A stretch of DNA of 54,455 bases. Origin: Flavobacteriales bacterium ALC-1. GTDB taxonomy: Bacteria; Bacteroidota; Bacteroidia; Flavobacteriales; Flavobacteriaceae. Where the stretch lies: contig ABHI01000008.1 of NCBI GenBank assembly GCA_000171875.1, forward strand, positions 1 through 54,455, given 5' to 3'. Below the pieces are notes generated by a model. It worked only from the letters and a program-made list of their open reading frames with translations, was not told the DNA's origin and ran no database searches. The position numbers were made by a program, and so were the translations under genes. Positions 10,375-18,973 of this stretch are shown here, piece after piece. Position 1 is the first letter of the stretch. The number at the start of each line of letters is the position of its first letter.

Positions 10375-11685
10375 CTAACTAACGGCTGCTAATTCCATTA
10401 AAATTGTACAACCTATGGCTGCAATTGTTCCGACAGCATACCCAAAAACAGCAAGTAGCACACCTACAGTTGCTAATGAAGGATGAAATGCAGAAGCTAC
10501 AATAGGAGCAGACGCAGCACCTCCTACGTTGGCTTGGCTACCTACAGCTAAAAAGAAATAAGGAGCTTTAATTAATTTAGCAACACCTATTAAAAGTAAA
10601 GCGTGAATACTCATCCATATAATACCAATTATAATTAATTGCCAGTTATCAAAAATGAGTGTTAAGTCCATCTTCATTCCTATGGTAGCAACAAGAATAT
10701 AGATAAAAACACTTCCAAATTTACTTGCACCAGCACCTTCATAATTTTTAGCTTTGGTATTAGATAGCAGTATAGCAATTATAGTAGCAATACTTATCAT
10801 CCAGAAGAATTTTGAACCTAAGAAGGTGAACATATTCCGTGTAGTTGGAGACTCAATACCTGCAACTAAATCTTCAAAAAAGGGAGCTAAGAAGTTGGAG
10901 CTTAAATGCGCAATACTTACAGTACCAAAAGCAATAGCACATATTATCATAATATCAGTAAGTGATGGGTTACGTTTAACTTTTTCTGAAAATGTTGATA
11001 CTTTCTCTTTTAACTCTTCAATAGATGACGTATCAGCTTTTAGCCATTTATTAATACGATTTCTTTTTCCAATACCTATTAGAATAATTGCCATCCATAA
11101 ATTTGCAACAACAATATCTACAAATACCATAGCTCCATATCTAGCTTGATTATACTCATAAATCTCTAGCATGGCTGTTTGATTTGCTCCTCCGCCAATC
11201 CAACTTCCAGCGAGTGTTGAAAGTCCTCTCCATACAGCATCAGCACCAGCTCCTCCAACGGCATCTGGATATATTAATGCTACTACTAAAATAGCAATTG
11301 GACCTCCTATAATAATTCCTATAGTTCCAGTGAAGAACATTACAAGTGCTTTCCATCCTAAATTAAAAACAGCTTTTAAATCTATACTTAACGTCATTAA
11401 AACTAAAGCTGCTGGTAATAAATAACGGCTTGCCATATAGTATAGACTTGAGCTATTTTCAGTTTCAACTCCAGTTTCTGAGACTGAAGTCCACTCTGGT
11501 GAAATTAAACCTGTAGTAGTTAAAACAGCGGGTAACATATAAGCCATAAATAAGCCAGGTACAATTTTATAAAACTTTGGCCAAAAACCTGTTTTTATAG
11601 ATTCTGTTAAAAAGACAAAACCAAGTGCTAGCATTAAAAGCCCAAAAACAATAGTATCGTCAGTAATAATTGGAGTAGTGTCCAT
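10375..11685 (-). CDS. DUF819 family multi-pass membrane protein (putative transporter)
   Basis: 436 residues from ATG 11685; an upstream in-frame TTG at 11709 would add eight residues and is less likely. About ten to twelve hydrophobic segments, with Gly/Ala-rich motifs typical of DUF819 (GSWIGGGANQTAM, VGSQANVGGAASAPIVASAF). The family resembles anion/cation exchangers with inverted repeats; the substrate is unknown. The lipoprotein gene follows 52 bp downstream on the same strand, so co-transcription is possible. Confidence 0.87.
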   Translation of the reverse strand: MDTTPIITDDTIVFGLLMLALGFVFLTESIKTGFWPKFYKIVPGLFMAYMLPAVLTTTGLISPEWTSVSETGVETENSSSLYYMASRYLLPAALVLMTLSIDLKAVFNLGWKALVMFFTGTIGIIIGGPIAILVVALIYPDAVGGAGADAVWRGLSTLAGSWIGGGANQTAMLEIYEYNQARYGAMVFVDIVVANLWMAIILIGIGKRNRINKWLKADTSSIEELKEKVSTFSEKVKRNPSLTDIMIICAIAFGTVSIAHLSSNFLAPFFEDLVAGIESPTTRNMFTFLGSKFFWMISIATIIAILLSNTKAKNYEGAGASKFGSVFIYILVATIGMKMDLTLIFDNWQLIIIGIIWMSIHALLLIGVAKLIKAPYFFLAVGSQANVGGAASAPIVASAFHPSLATVGVLLAVFGYAVGTIAAIGCTILMELAAVS

Positions 11686-11753
11686 AGTTAGATTTTTTAG
11701 TGTTTGCAAAATACCAAATTATAAGCGCATAAAAAAGCATCACTTTTTTGCAT

Positions 11754-13943
11754 TTAGATATTAAGCCAGTATGTGAGTTTTAGGTTAAGAGAACGTACAC
11801 GAGGTGCAAATACAGTATCAGTAAAGTAATTGTCATTATATACTATAAATAAATCTGATAGTGGAGCAAATCTCCATTGTAACCTTGTGTTTACACTAAA
11901 ATTATCACGCTGATTATTATACTGAACAAATGTTGCCCAGAATAGATTTTTATTAAATGTTACATCTACACGAGGGCCAATAAGCCATAGTTTGGCATCA
12001 GAATATGGAGCAGGCAAATTAATATTGTTATAATTGAGTTGGATAGATGTTGAAAAATGAGGCTGAATTCTATAATTAATACTCGCATTTAATGAGAATA
12101 TATCTCCGTTAAAAAAACTACCAAAAGATGGGTTTACAGAATATGAAAATAATTTTCGTCTATCGGATCTATAGCTAGCTCCAATAGTAGAATAATAATA
12201 ATTACCTATTGGTAGTGATATCGCATCATCTGCACCTGTAGGCTCAAACTCATCATAGAGACGTGTATATCTATTAAACATTTCAAAATTTAAACTAGAT
12301 GTGTTTTTTAGAGAAGCCTCCCATCTACTAATTATAGCATAATCAGAATTTTCGAAATCAAGATCTGGTTTCCAAATAAAAACAGGAGTTACGGATAGAT
12401 TATGTTTTTGTATTTGTCCTTTTTTTGGCCAAAAATTACGTTGAAATTTTGGGTTTACTTTTACAATATCTGTTCGTCTTATAAACCCTAAATCTGATCG
12501 AAAATTATCTCCTATATAAACACCACTTAACCTTACATTGTAGTTTCTAGAATTGTATTCTGTAGAAGCACCTGCAGAAATATCTTTACTTTTAACATTT
12601 GGTGAAAAGGACTTGTGAACGTAATATTTACCATTCCATGTATTATCTGCTGAAGCCAAACGATAATCTATACCAAAAACACGATTATAACTGTCTTCAT
12701 CTGCTAAAAAATCATAATCTTTTGTTGCTTGTTTATTTATAAACATAAAACTAATGTTAGACCTTTTAAACAACTTATATTGGGCTGTAATTAAAGCATT
12801 ATTTGTAGTAGCAATTTCATTAGCTTTATCTTCTGCCGTCTGCATACTTAATAATCCAATACGTAAATCATTATTTACTTTTCCACTTAGCCTTACACCA
12901 GCTATAATATCATTTTCAATATTATTATCATCTAAGTCGTTAGCAATGCCTATTCGTCTAGAGAAGAAAGGGTTTGAGTCTCTAGAGTTACCAAAATCAT
13001 TAAATAAATCACTATTTTCAATAAAGAATTGACGTCTTTCTGGTAATGACACCTCAAAACGTGTTAAGTTAGTGACTTGTTGATCTACTTCGACTTGAGA
13101 AAAATCTGGGTTTATGGTTAAATCTAAATTTAGGCTATTGTTTATGGTCATTTTTGCATCACCGCCATATTTGAAATCTGAAGAAGATTCATCAGTCTCA
13201 TAATCTTTTGCTACAAGACCATTTATATAGGGAATTATTGATATGGGTGATTTTGATTGACCTAAAGGTTTTTCAAAAATCATATCTCCCATAAATGCCA
13301 AATTGAAAATAAATTGATTCTGAGGAATATTTACCCAAGTGTTATTTTCATTGTCTTGAGTGTCAAAATGATAACTGTTAAAGCGCCATTTGGTTTCACC
13401 TTCTCGATATTTAAATGCTGATAATGGTATAATCCATTCTACTATATAATGATTATCATGTATTACGGTTTCACTTTTCCATTTAGTATCCCAAGCCATC
13501 GTAAAGCCTCTGAGTTCTTTTCCACCTCCAGATAAAAGCATTTCGCGTTGCACACCTTCGGGATTTGTACCAAATATAAAGGCGTTAGTGCCGTCATTAA
13601 AGGTGTCAAATAATAAAGTAATGTTATCACTTCCACCAGCTCTAAAATCGCGGCGTAATGAAGGAACTATAAAATCATTTCCTGGAGCATTTACTTTAAT
13701 ACCAACATAAAGATTTGCATCATCAAACAGCATTTTTATTTCTGGTTGTTGTTTGGCTTGTAGAGAGTCGTTTGGGAAATAATTCCAAAAGTCAGTTGCA
13801 GGTTCTACCTCATTCCATGAGTTTTCATTTAAGTTACCATCTAAGGTTATAGTTTCAGAAATATATTTTACATGTACGGTTTTTGTTTGAGATAATACAA
13901 AGCTGGTCGTACATAATGCTATTAAGACGAGTAATTTTTTCAA
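11754..13943 (-). CDS. DUF5916 outer-membrane protein with N-terminal CBM9-like domain
   Basis: 729 residues. A signal peptide (ends VLSQTK) is followed by a CBM9-like carbohydrate-binding sandwich at about 25-210 (ITLDGNLNENSWNEV, FDDANLYVGIKV, VEWIIPLSAF), then a long DUF5916 region with alternating amphipathic strands ending in an aromatic motif (LKLTYWLNI), as in an outer-membrane barrel. The family is common in Bacteroidota and possibly takes part in polysaccharide interaction; the ligand is unknown. The start is a TTG (no in-frame ATG fits the signal peptide). Confidence 0.85.
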   Translation of the reverse strand: MKKLLVLIALCTTSFVLSQTKTVHVKYISETITLDGNLNENSWNEVEPATDFWNYFPNDSLQAKQQPEIKMLFDDANLYVGIKVNAPGNDFIVPSLRRDFRAGGSDNITLLFDTFNDGTNAFIFGTNPEGVQREMLLSGGGKELRGFTMAWDTKWKSETVIHDNHYIVEWIIPLSAFKYREGETKWRFNSYHFDTQDNENNTWVNIPQNQFIFNLAFMGDMIFEKPLGQSKSPISIIPYINGLVAKDYETDESSSDFKYGGDAKMTINNSLNLDLTINPDFSQVEVDQQVTNLTRFEVSLPERRQFFIENSDLFNDFGNSRDSNPFFSRRIGIANDLDDNNIENDIIAGVRLSGKVNNDLRIGLLSMQTAEDKANEIATTNNALITAQYKLFKRSNISFMFINKQATKDYDFLADEDSYNRVFGIDYRLASADNTWNGKYYVHKSFSPNVKSKDISAGASTEYNSRNYNVRLSGVYIGDNFRSDLGFIRRTDIVKVNPKFQRNFWPKKGQIQKHNLSVTPVFIWKPDLDFENSDYAIISRWEASLKNTSSLNFEMFNRYTRLYDEFEPTGADDAISLPIGNYYYSTIGASYRSDRRKLFSYSVNPSFGSFFNGDIFSLNASINYRIQPHFSTSIQLNYNNINLPAPYSDAKLWLIGPRVDVTFNKNLFWATFVQYNNQRDNFSVNTRLQWRFAPLSDLFIVYNDNYFTDTVFAPRVRSLNLKLTYWLNI

Positions 13944-13999
13944 TTAATTTTGGTTGGTGTTAATCAAAAATAGCAGAATTATTAATAACTCAATGAATT

Positions 14000-14179
14000 T
14001 TAATCAGATTTAGGTTTGTCCTTAGATTTTTTAGGCTCTCTATTATGTTCTTTAAGGTACTGCATTAACATCCACTCTATTTGTCCATTGGTACTACGAA
14101 ACTCATCCGAAGCCCATTTTTCAACGGCTTTCAGCATCTCTTCATTAATTCGTAGTGCGAATGCTTTCTTTTTAGACAT
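14000..14179 (-). CDS. Arc-type ribbon-helix-helix DNA-binding protein
   Basis: 59 residues: MSKKKAFALRINEEMLKAVE, then a helix containing WASDEFRSTNGQIEWMLMQYL and a basic tail. The KAFALRI strand followed by two helices is the Arc/MetJ ribbon-helix-helix fold, which acts as a dimer or tetramer on short repeated half-sites. Its start overlaps the stop of the upstream membrane-protein gene by 8 bp, so it is the last gene of the SPFH operon. Autoregulation through the GATAT repeats at 16015-16041 is an inference. Confidence 0.85.
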   Translation of the reverse strand: MSKKKAFALRINEEMLKAVEKWASDEFRSTNGQIEWMLMQYLKEHNREPKKSKDKPKSD

Positions 14180-14681
14180 TATTTTTAATTTTTGTTTTAT
14201 AAGTGTTTAGAATGTTCTTAACGTCTTCTTGTTTTTGTGTACCTATTAAAAGTTTCTTACCATTTTTTAATTCTAACTGAATTCCTATGTCACCAGATAC
14301 GCTTATTGCTTTCCCATTGTTTTTTTTAAAGAATAATCCACCTTTTAATCCCCAACCTCCATATTCGCTTATGGCATCATATTTTCTGATATAGGCTTTA
14401 TTTATTTCATGCCAAGGGATAACTTTAGAACTAAAATGAAAAGGAAAAAACTTATAATGAATACCTATTTCATCTATTCTAGACTTGAGCTTGAATATAA
14501 ATATTAGACCTGAAAATAATAATATGCTACCAATAATCAATACTAATTCTTGTATAGAAAACGAACTAGTATCTTTAATGTAAGTCCCTAATATAATACC
14601 AAGAGGCATTATCATACTGACTAAAATCAGTATAATAAGCCAGGTTTGATTAAAACGTTGTTCTTCTTTTAAAATGCGCAT
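14172..14681 (-). CDS. Two-TM membrane protein with PH-like C-terminal domain
   Basis: 169 residues. Two hydrophobic segments (about 13-33 and 44-64) form a hairpin, followed by a cytosolic beta-rich domain (IDEIGIHYKFFPFH, IPWHEINKAYIRKY, LELKNGKKLLIGTQ) like bacterial PH-type domains. No catalytic motif. It overlaps the DUF4177 gene by one base (TAATG) and the RHH gene by 8 bp, which indicates one transcript with translational coupling. Confidence 0.8.
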   Translation of the reverse strand: MRILKEEQRFNQTWLIILILVSMIMPLGIILGTYIKDTSSFSIQELVLIIGSILLFSGLIFIFKLKSRIDEIGIHYKFFPFHFSSKVIPWHEINKAYIRKYDAISEYGGWGLKGGLFFKKNNGKAISVSGDIGIQLELKNGKKLLIGTQKQEDVKNILNTYKTKIKNNV

Positions 14682-14839
14682 TATCTGTTTTTATCACGTT
14701 CAAAAATTACCATAGCAGAATTTTGCCCGATGTGTTTTACTTCCCAGCCCTCTCTGGCATATTGATTTAAAAAATCTTCATATTTCTGTAATCGATTTTT
14801 AAAACCTAGTTTAGGATGCACTACTTTATATTCTTTCAT
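14681..14839 (-). CDS. Small DUF4177-like protein
   Basis: 52 residues: MKEYKVVHPKLG..., ending YAREGWEVKHIGQNSAMVIF plus a basic tail. EYKVV...LNQYAREGWE.....VIFER is the DUF4177 pattern, a small alpha/beta fold of unknown function. The gene is short but uses the same strand and shares its last base with the next start, so it is real operon content. Confidence 0.8.
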   Translation of the reverse strand: MKEYKVVHPKLGFKNRLQKYEDFLNQYAREGWEVKHIGQNSAMVIFERDKNR

Positions 14840-14927
14840 GTGTTTATTTTATTGTTTAATAATGTGATATGGAACATCTATTAAAAGTTAATCTCTACTA
14901 AAGACACTTTTATAGATGCTTCATATA

Positions 14928-15110
14928 CTACTCTTCTGTTTTATCTTCTTTAAATACAACTAATGCTAATACGACACCAATTATAATCCCAATCAATGAA
15001 CCATAAACCGTACTCATAGCTATATCTCCTGTTACTGCACCTATAGTTGTACCAATGCTAGTGCCTAATGCACTACCAACACCAATACTAAGAATTTGAT
15101 TTCTATTCAT
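14928..15110 (-). CDS. Small glycine-zipper membrane protein
   Basis: 60 residues with two hydrophobic stretches carrying small-residue zipper spacing (GVGSALGTSIGTTIGAVTG and YGSLIGIIIGVVLALVV) and an acidic tail. Such peptides form tight helical hairpins in the inner membrane. It starts one base after the SPFH stop, so the two are probably translated together, and an SPFH scaffold partner role is plausible but not shown. Confidence 0.75.
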   Translation of the reverse strand: MNRNQILSIGVGSALGTSIGTTIGAVTGDIAMSTVYGSLIGIIIGVVLALVVFKEDKTEE

Positions 15111-15111
15111 T

Positions 15112-15972
15112 TTAATGACTTAAAGTACCTGTGTTTAATACAGGAGATGCATCTTTATCTCCACAAAGTACTACCATAAGATTACTGACCATAGCTGCTT
15201 TGCGCTCTTCATCTAAATCAACCACATCTTTTTTATTGAGTGCTTCAATAGCCATTTCTACCATACTCACTGCACCTTCAACAATTTTGTGTCTTGCTGC
15301 TACGATAGCAGTTGCTTGTTGACGTTTTAACATGGCATTTGCAATCTCCTGAGCATAAGCCAAGTAACCGATTCTAGCTTCTAAGACTTCAATACCAGCT
15401 ATAGATAAACGTTCGTCTATTTCTTTTTCTAAGGCATTACTTACTTCGTTAACACTTGAGCGAAGTGTGATATCTTCATCAACACCTTCGTCTGCAAAAT
15501 TATCGTAAGGATACATACTTGCTAGTTTACGAACGGCAGCATCAGTTTGAACACGTACAAAGTTCTCGTAGTTATCGACATCAAAAGCGGCCTTGTAAGT
15601 ATTTTGTACACGCCATACTAATATGGTACTAATCATCACAGGGTTACCAAGTTTGTCGTTTACTTTTAAGCGCTCACTATCAAAGTTACTTGCTCTTAAA
15701 GAAATTTTCTTTTTGGTATAAAATGGGTTTACCCAGTAGAAACCGTTTTTCTTTACAGTGCCCACATACTTTCCGAATAATAGTAGTACTCTAGAACCAT
15801 TAGGTTGTACCATTAAAAATCCAAATGCCATTATTATTGATAAAAATAATGTAATTCCAGGCCAAGGTGTTTCTAAGGCTATCATTGTAGCAATGCTGCC
15901 AAAAAATAATACTAAAAAAACAAGTAGCATAAAGTAGCCATTTGCTGGAACGATGATTTTCTCTTCTTTCAT
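15112..15972 (-). CDS. SPFH/band 7 domain membrane protein
   Basis: 286 residues. Two adjacent N-terminal hydrophobic segments (about 12-52) anchor an SPFH domain (VLLLFGKYVGTVKKNGFYWV, LRVQTDAAVRK-like region, ALEKEIDERLSIAGIEVLEA) followed by a helical region (IANAMLKRQQATAIVAAR). SPFH proteins oligomerise as flotillin- or stomatin-like scaffolds in the inner membrane. It is the first gene of a five-gene minus-strand operon. An RHH gene at the operon end and repeated GATAT boxes in its leader suggest feedback control. Confidence 0.9.
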   Translation of the reverse strand: MKEEKIIVPANGYFMLLVFLVLFFGSIATMIALETPWPGITLFLSIIMAFGFLMVQPNGSRVLLLFGKYVGTVKKNGFYWVNPFYTKKKISLRASNFDSERLKVNDKLGNPVMISTILVWRVQNTYKAAFDVDNYENFVRVQTDAAVRKLASMYPYDNFADEGVDEDITLRSSVNEVSNALEKEIDERLSIAGIEVLEARIGYLAYAQEIANAMLKRQQATAIVAARHKIVEGAVSMVEMAIEALNKKDVVDLDEERKAAMVSNLMVVLCGDKDASPVLNTGTLSH

Positions 15973-16010
15973 AATCTAAAATTTAATTGGTTAATAATCA
16001 TTGAAAATCA

Positions 16011-16041
16011 ATATGATATTAAAATGATATCATAAAGATAT
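16011..16041 (-). promoter_or_regulatory. Putative RHH operator: three GATAT boxes at 11-bp spacing
   Basis: On the plus strand GATAT begins at 16015, 16026 and 16037, exactly one helical turn apart, with ATGATAT in the first two. The array lies 43-69 bp upstream of the SPFH start codon. Arc-type RHH proteins bind half-sites about 11 bp apart, and the operon's last gene encodes such a protein. The link is inference; AT-rich DNA can give such matches by chance. Confidence 0.4.
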
Positions 16042-16105
16042 AACATATAAGTATATGAAAGGATATTTTTGTTACAATTTTTATAAAAAAAATAAAAAAT
16101 AAAGT

Positions 16106-16122
16106 TTGGCACGCCATTTGTA
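16106..16122 (+). promoter_or_regulatory. Sigma54-like promoter (-24/-12)
   Basis: TTGGCACG-CCAT-TTGTA matches the sigma54 consensus YTGGCACG-N4-TTGCW except for T in place of C at the -12 dinucleotide; the spacing between the GG and GT dinucleotides is the required 10 bases. It points to the plus strand, away from the SPFH operon. The only thing downstream before a terminator is about 110 bp without an ORF. Confidence 0.5.
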
Positions 16123-16132
16123 ATATACTAAG

Positions 16133-16243
16133 CGTAATGAATTATTACGATAGTTACCAAGCGTAACACACTACAAAATCGTAACATTACATTTGGTTGG
16201 TTAGTTAGAAAAAAGCATCTCGTGGTTGGGATGCTTTTTCATT
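16133..16243 (+). ncRNA. Candidate small RNA between sigma54-like promoter and terminator
   Basis: Starting about 11 bases after the -12 element, this non-coding stretch begins with a hairpin (CGTAAT, 5-base loop, ATTACG at 16133-16149), repeats GCGTAA/TCGTAA three times, and ends in a strong terminator stem at 16210-16239. Promoter, folded body and terminator together are the layout of an independent sRNA. No homology is claimed. Confidence 0.35.
16210..16239. terminator. Bidirectional terminator
   Basis: AAAAAGCATC and GATGCTTTTT form a perfect 10-bp stem around a 10-base loop. It can end both the candidate plus-strand sRNA and the minus-strand hydrolase gene that ends at 16266. Confidence 0.8.
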
Positions 16244-16265
16244 TTACAAGCTTTATTGAATAGAG

Positions 16266-17198
16266 TTAAGATTTAATAAACTCAGTAATACTGGTAATAA
16301 GTTGTGGAGAAATTACTCTAAACGATTCATTATAAGATTTTGAATTTTCTAAATCACCACCTTCTATTTCAAATAAGACATGATTCATATTTTCTATAAT
16401 GGTAAGCGTTGCTTTTTCGTTGGCTTCTTTTAATAATTTTGCTTCACTTTCAGATACCTGAAGATCCTTGGTACCATTAATTATGAGAGCTGGTATTTCT
16501 AATTCTTCAATGATTTCTGTAGGATTGTATTGCATCCAATTGATCATAAAAGGTTGAATATCTGAATTAAATACTGAAGCTAAAGTTGTTGGATAATCTG
16601 TAGTTGCTTTTCCATCCTTTAGTTTATTTACAACTTTTTGAGCTTCTTCACCAAGTTTTGGTGCCATTTTAGTTATCTGTTCAATTAGTACATCTCCAAT
16701 ATTTTGTCCTGCACCAGCGATCGAAATAAAACCATCAGCTTTACCTTTAGCAGCAACCATGCCGATCAAACTTCCTTGGCTATGGCCTATGACGTAGATT
16801 TTATTATAAATTTCTTTTGCTTTAAAATAATCTATAACGTCAGAGGCATCAGAGACAAAATCATCAAACATTATATCTTTATCTACTTTACCTTGGCGGA
16901 TTTGCTTTACAATACGTTTATCATATCTAAAAGTGGCAATACTATTATTCGAGATGCCTTCTGCCAATTTTTTTAGAGAGTTGTTTTTTAAGAAATTTTG
17001 ATTGCCATCTCTATTAGTTGGTCCAGAACCTGCAATAATAATTGCTAAGTTTGGTTTTCTTGAATCTAAATCTAAGGGCATTAATAATGTACCATCTATA
17101 TGCTTAGTTATAGTAAGTTCCTCTTCAGAAAACAATTTGTCTTGAGAATAGATATTTAAAGAAACTAAAAATAGAACAGGAAAGAAATAACGCTTCAT
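16266..17198 (-). CDS. Secreted alpha/beta hydrolase
   Basis: 310 residues with a signal peptide (ends NIYSQDK). Visible triad: nucleophile Ser in VIGHSQGSLIGMVA, Asp in LIINGTKDLQVS, and His in IENMNHVLFEI. IIAGSGPTNRDGN is the usual oxyanion-side motif of this serine hydrolase group. The substrate is unknown; periplasmic esterase or peptidase-like activity is likely. The 364-bp region upstream holds three similar dyads (17306-17372). Confidence 0.88.
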   Translation of the reverse strand: MKRYFFPVLFLVSLNIYSQDKLFSEEELTITKHIDGTLLMPLDLDSRKPNLAIIIAGSGPTNRDGNQNFLKNNSLKKLAEGISNNSIATFRYDKRIVKQIRQGKVDKDIMFDDFVSDASDVIDYFKAKEIYNKIYVIGHSQGSLIGMVAAKGKADGFISIAGAGQNIGDVLIEQITKMAPKLGEEAQKVVNKLKDGKATTDYPTTLASVFNSDIQPFMINWMQYNPTEIIEELEIPALIINGTKDLQVSESEAKLLKEANEKATLTIIENMNHVLFEIEGGDLENSKSYNESFRVISPQLITSITEFIKS

Positions 17199-17305
17199 TT
17201 TATGTTTTTTGATGCCTATAAAGTTAATTGATATTTAAACTTTGAAACTAATTTTATGTCATTTTATTGTAAATAGAATTGTAATTTTAGTATAATCTTA
17301 AGTGT

Positions 17306-17372
17306 ATTTCATCGGTGAAATGCATAATTTCATCTTTAAATGTTAAAATTAAATGTATTTCAACGATTAAAT
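17306..17372. promoter_or_regulatory. Three operator-like dyads (ATTTCA-N3/4-TNAAAT)
   Basis: Three similar inverted repeats: ATTTCATCGGTGAAAT at 17306 (perfect 6-bp arms), ATTTCATCTTTAAAT at 17327 and ATTTCAACGATTAAAT at 17357. The starts are 21 and 30 bp apart, near whole helical turns. They sit 108-174 bp upstream of the minus-strand hydrolase start. The rest of 17199-17562 is AT-rich and holds no ORF that I would call. Confidence 0.4.
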
Positions 17373-17527
17373 ATGTTTTTAGACGTTGTAATTAAAAACA
17401 CATTATATATTTGAAGTGTACTAAAATTTAGTTTTTAGTTCAATGGATTAATTAATTAATATTTGCATTATGTTATGTTGACTTAGAGACCCTAAATCTA
17501 CTTACGTAATAAAAAAGCAAATTTTAG

Positions 17528-17557
17528 AAAAACCGAGATTGAGGGATCTCGGTTTTT
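17528..17557. terminator. Bidirectional terminator
   Basis: AAAAACCGAGAT and ATCTCGGTTTTT form a perfect 12-bp stem with a 6-base loop. It lies 6 bp beyond the end of the minus-strand alkB-like gene. Confidence 0.88.
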
Positions 17558-17562
17558 TGTTT

Positions 17563-18168
17563 TTATATATTTAATAGTCTTCTAAATGTGAGGTTAATCC
17601 TTGGTTTTACTAGCTTTTTTGTTTTAGCTATTTGATGTAACCAGTGATGTTGCATTTCTCCTTTCATAAGTAGTAAACTTCCATGTTCTAATATTAATTT
17701 ATAACGTTGGTCCTTTAGGGTTCTATGCTTAAAATGAAAAGGTCTAGCTTCTCCATAACTCACTGAAGCTATTACAGGATTACTTCCCAGTTCTTTTTCA
17801 TTATCTGCATGCCAACCATTACCATCACTGCCATCCCTGTAGAGGTTGAGCAGAAGTGTATTGAATTTGTAGTTAGTGAAATTTTCAACTTTAGACTTTA
17901 TGGACTGCAATGTTTGTGTGAAAGGCTCTGGATGCATTACAATATTCGAATAACCATAAGGTTGATTCGAGTCACCAAAAAGTGCCGTTAATCTTGGTTG
18001 TTTGTAAGTTTTTCCAAAGACTTTAATATCATCGTGTTTCCAATTGGTTTCAACCTCTATAGTTTTAAAAAACATATCTGCTTCTTGTTTTTTGAAGAAA
18101 TTTGGAATATAAATAAGCTCTGCATTAGGAAGCTTAAAATGTTGTTTCTCTTGAGAAAACAAGTTCAT
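17563..18168 (-). CDS. alkB: AlkB-like 2-oxoglutarate/Fe(II) dioxygenase (DNA alkylation repair)
   Basis: 201 residues. Iron-ligand motif HAD in GNGWHADNEKELG, the distal His in MQHHWLHQIAK and the 2-oxoglutarate-binding Arg in RINLTFRRL are all present, as is the substrate-side motif PRLTALFG. It is closest in layout to the short AlkB/ALKBH2-3 type. These enzymes oxidatively demethylate N1-methyladenine and N3-methylcytosine in DNA. Single gene with its own terminator. Confidence 0.9.
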   Translation of the reverse strand: MNLFSQEKQHFKLPNAELIYIPNFFKKQEADMFFKTIEVETNWKHDDIKVFGKTYKQPRLTALFGDSNQPYGYSNIVMHPEPFTQTLQSIKSKVENFTNYKFNTLLLNLYRDGSDGNGWHADNEKELGSNPVIASVSYGEARPFHFKHRTLKDQRYKLILEHGSLLLMKGEMQHHWLHQIAKTKKLVKPRINLTFRRLLNI

Positions 18169-18291
18169 GGTATATTTTTTAACTAAATTAGTGCATACTT
18201 ATGAAACATACGTGTTCATGACTTTGTTATTTAGATAAAATGATTGAAGAAGAACTGCATGTAACCATTAAAAAAAAGATGAATATTACAG

Positions 18292-18972
18292 ATGAAATAC
18301 AAAACATTAATATATTTAGCTTGCTTTACTCTATTTGTACTTGGGTTTCAAGATAAACAGTCCTTACCTGAAGGATTTGTGTACGCTAAGACTATAATTC
18401 CAGATTTAGATATAGAATTGCGATATTATACTTCAAATAACTTTGTTGGTGACACTATTGATGGTTACAAGTCCAATAAACTAATTATTACAAAAGGTAC
18501 TGCTGAAAAGTTAAAATTAGTACAAGAAGAACTACATCTGCAAAATCTATGCTTAAAAGTATATGATGGTTATAGGCCACAACGTGCTGTAAATCATTTT
18601 ATCCGTTGGGCAAGAGACTTGAATGATACGATTAACAAACAACAATTTTATCCAGAGGTTAATAAACGTAACTTATTTAAGGCTGGTTATATTGCATCAC
18701 GCTCTGGTCATAGTAGAGGTAGTACAATTGATTTAACAATAACTAATGGTGAAACTGGTGAGCCTTTAGATATGGGAAGTCCGTATGATTTTTTTGGTGA
18801 GCAATCTTGGGTAAATTATAAAGATATTACAGAAGAACAGAGAAAGAATAGGCAATTACTGCAAACTGTAATGCTAAAGCACAATTTTAGAAATTACTCT
18901 AAAGAATGGTGGCACTTTACCTTACGCTGGGAACCATTTCCTAAGACTTATTTTGATTTTGAGGTAGAATAG
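18292..18972 (+). CDS. D-alanyl-D-alanine dipeptidase, VanX/DdpX type (M15D)
   Basis: 226 residues with a hydrophobic N-terminal signal. Zinc motif SGHSRGSTIDLT (His and Asp ligands), catalytic EWWH near the C-terminus, and VYDGYRPQRAV with the conserved Arg are the M15D hallmarks. It hydrolyses D-Ala-D-Ala; in organisms without vancomycin operons this serves peptidoglycan recycling. No vanA/vanH partner is nearby, so resistance is not implied. It converges with the MFS gene, one base apart. Confidence 0.9.
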   Translation: MKYKTLIYLACFTLFVLGFQDKQSLPEGFVYAKTIIPDLDIELRYYTSNNFVGDTIDGYKSNKLIITKGTAEKLKLVQEELHLQNLCLKVYDGYRPQRAVNHFIRWARDLNDTINKQQFYPEVNKRNLFKAGYIASRSGHSRGSTIDLTITNGETGEPLDMGSPYDFFGEQSWVNYKDITEEQRKNRQLLQTVMLKHNFRNYSKEWWHFTLRWEPFPKTYFDFEVE

Positions 18973-18973
18973 A

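Noticed and set aside
14016..14210. 64-codon plus-strand ORF opposite the RHH gene
   Set aside because: Antisense to a well-supported 59-residue Arc-type protein that fits the operon.
18241..18357. Plus-strand 38-codon ORF (MIEEELHVTIKKKMN...) before the VanX-type gene
   Set aside because: It overlaps the start and signal peptide of the dipeptidase in another frame and resembles nothing known.
18292..18972. Vancomycin resistance
   Set aside because: A lone VanX/DdpX-type dipeptidase without vanH, vanA or vanRS neighbours is better explained by peptidoglycan turnover.
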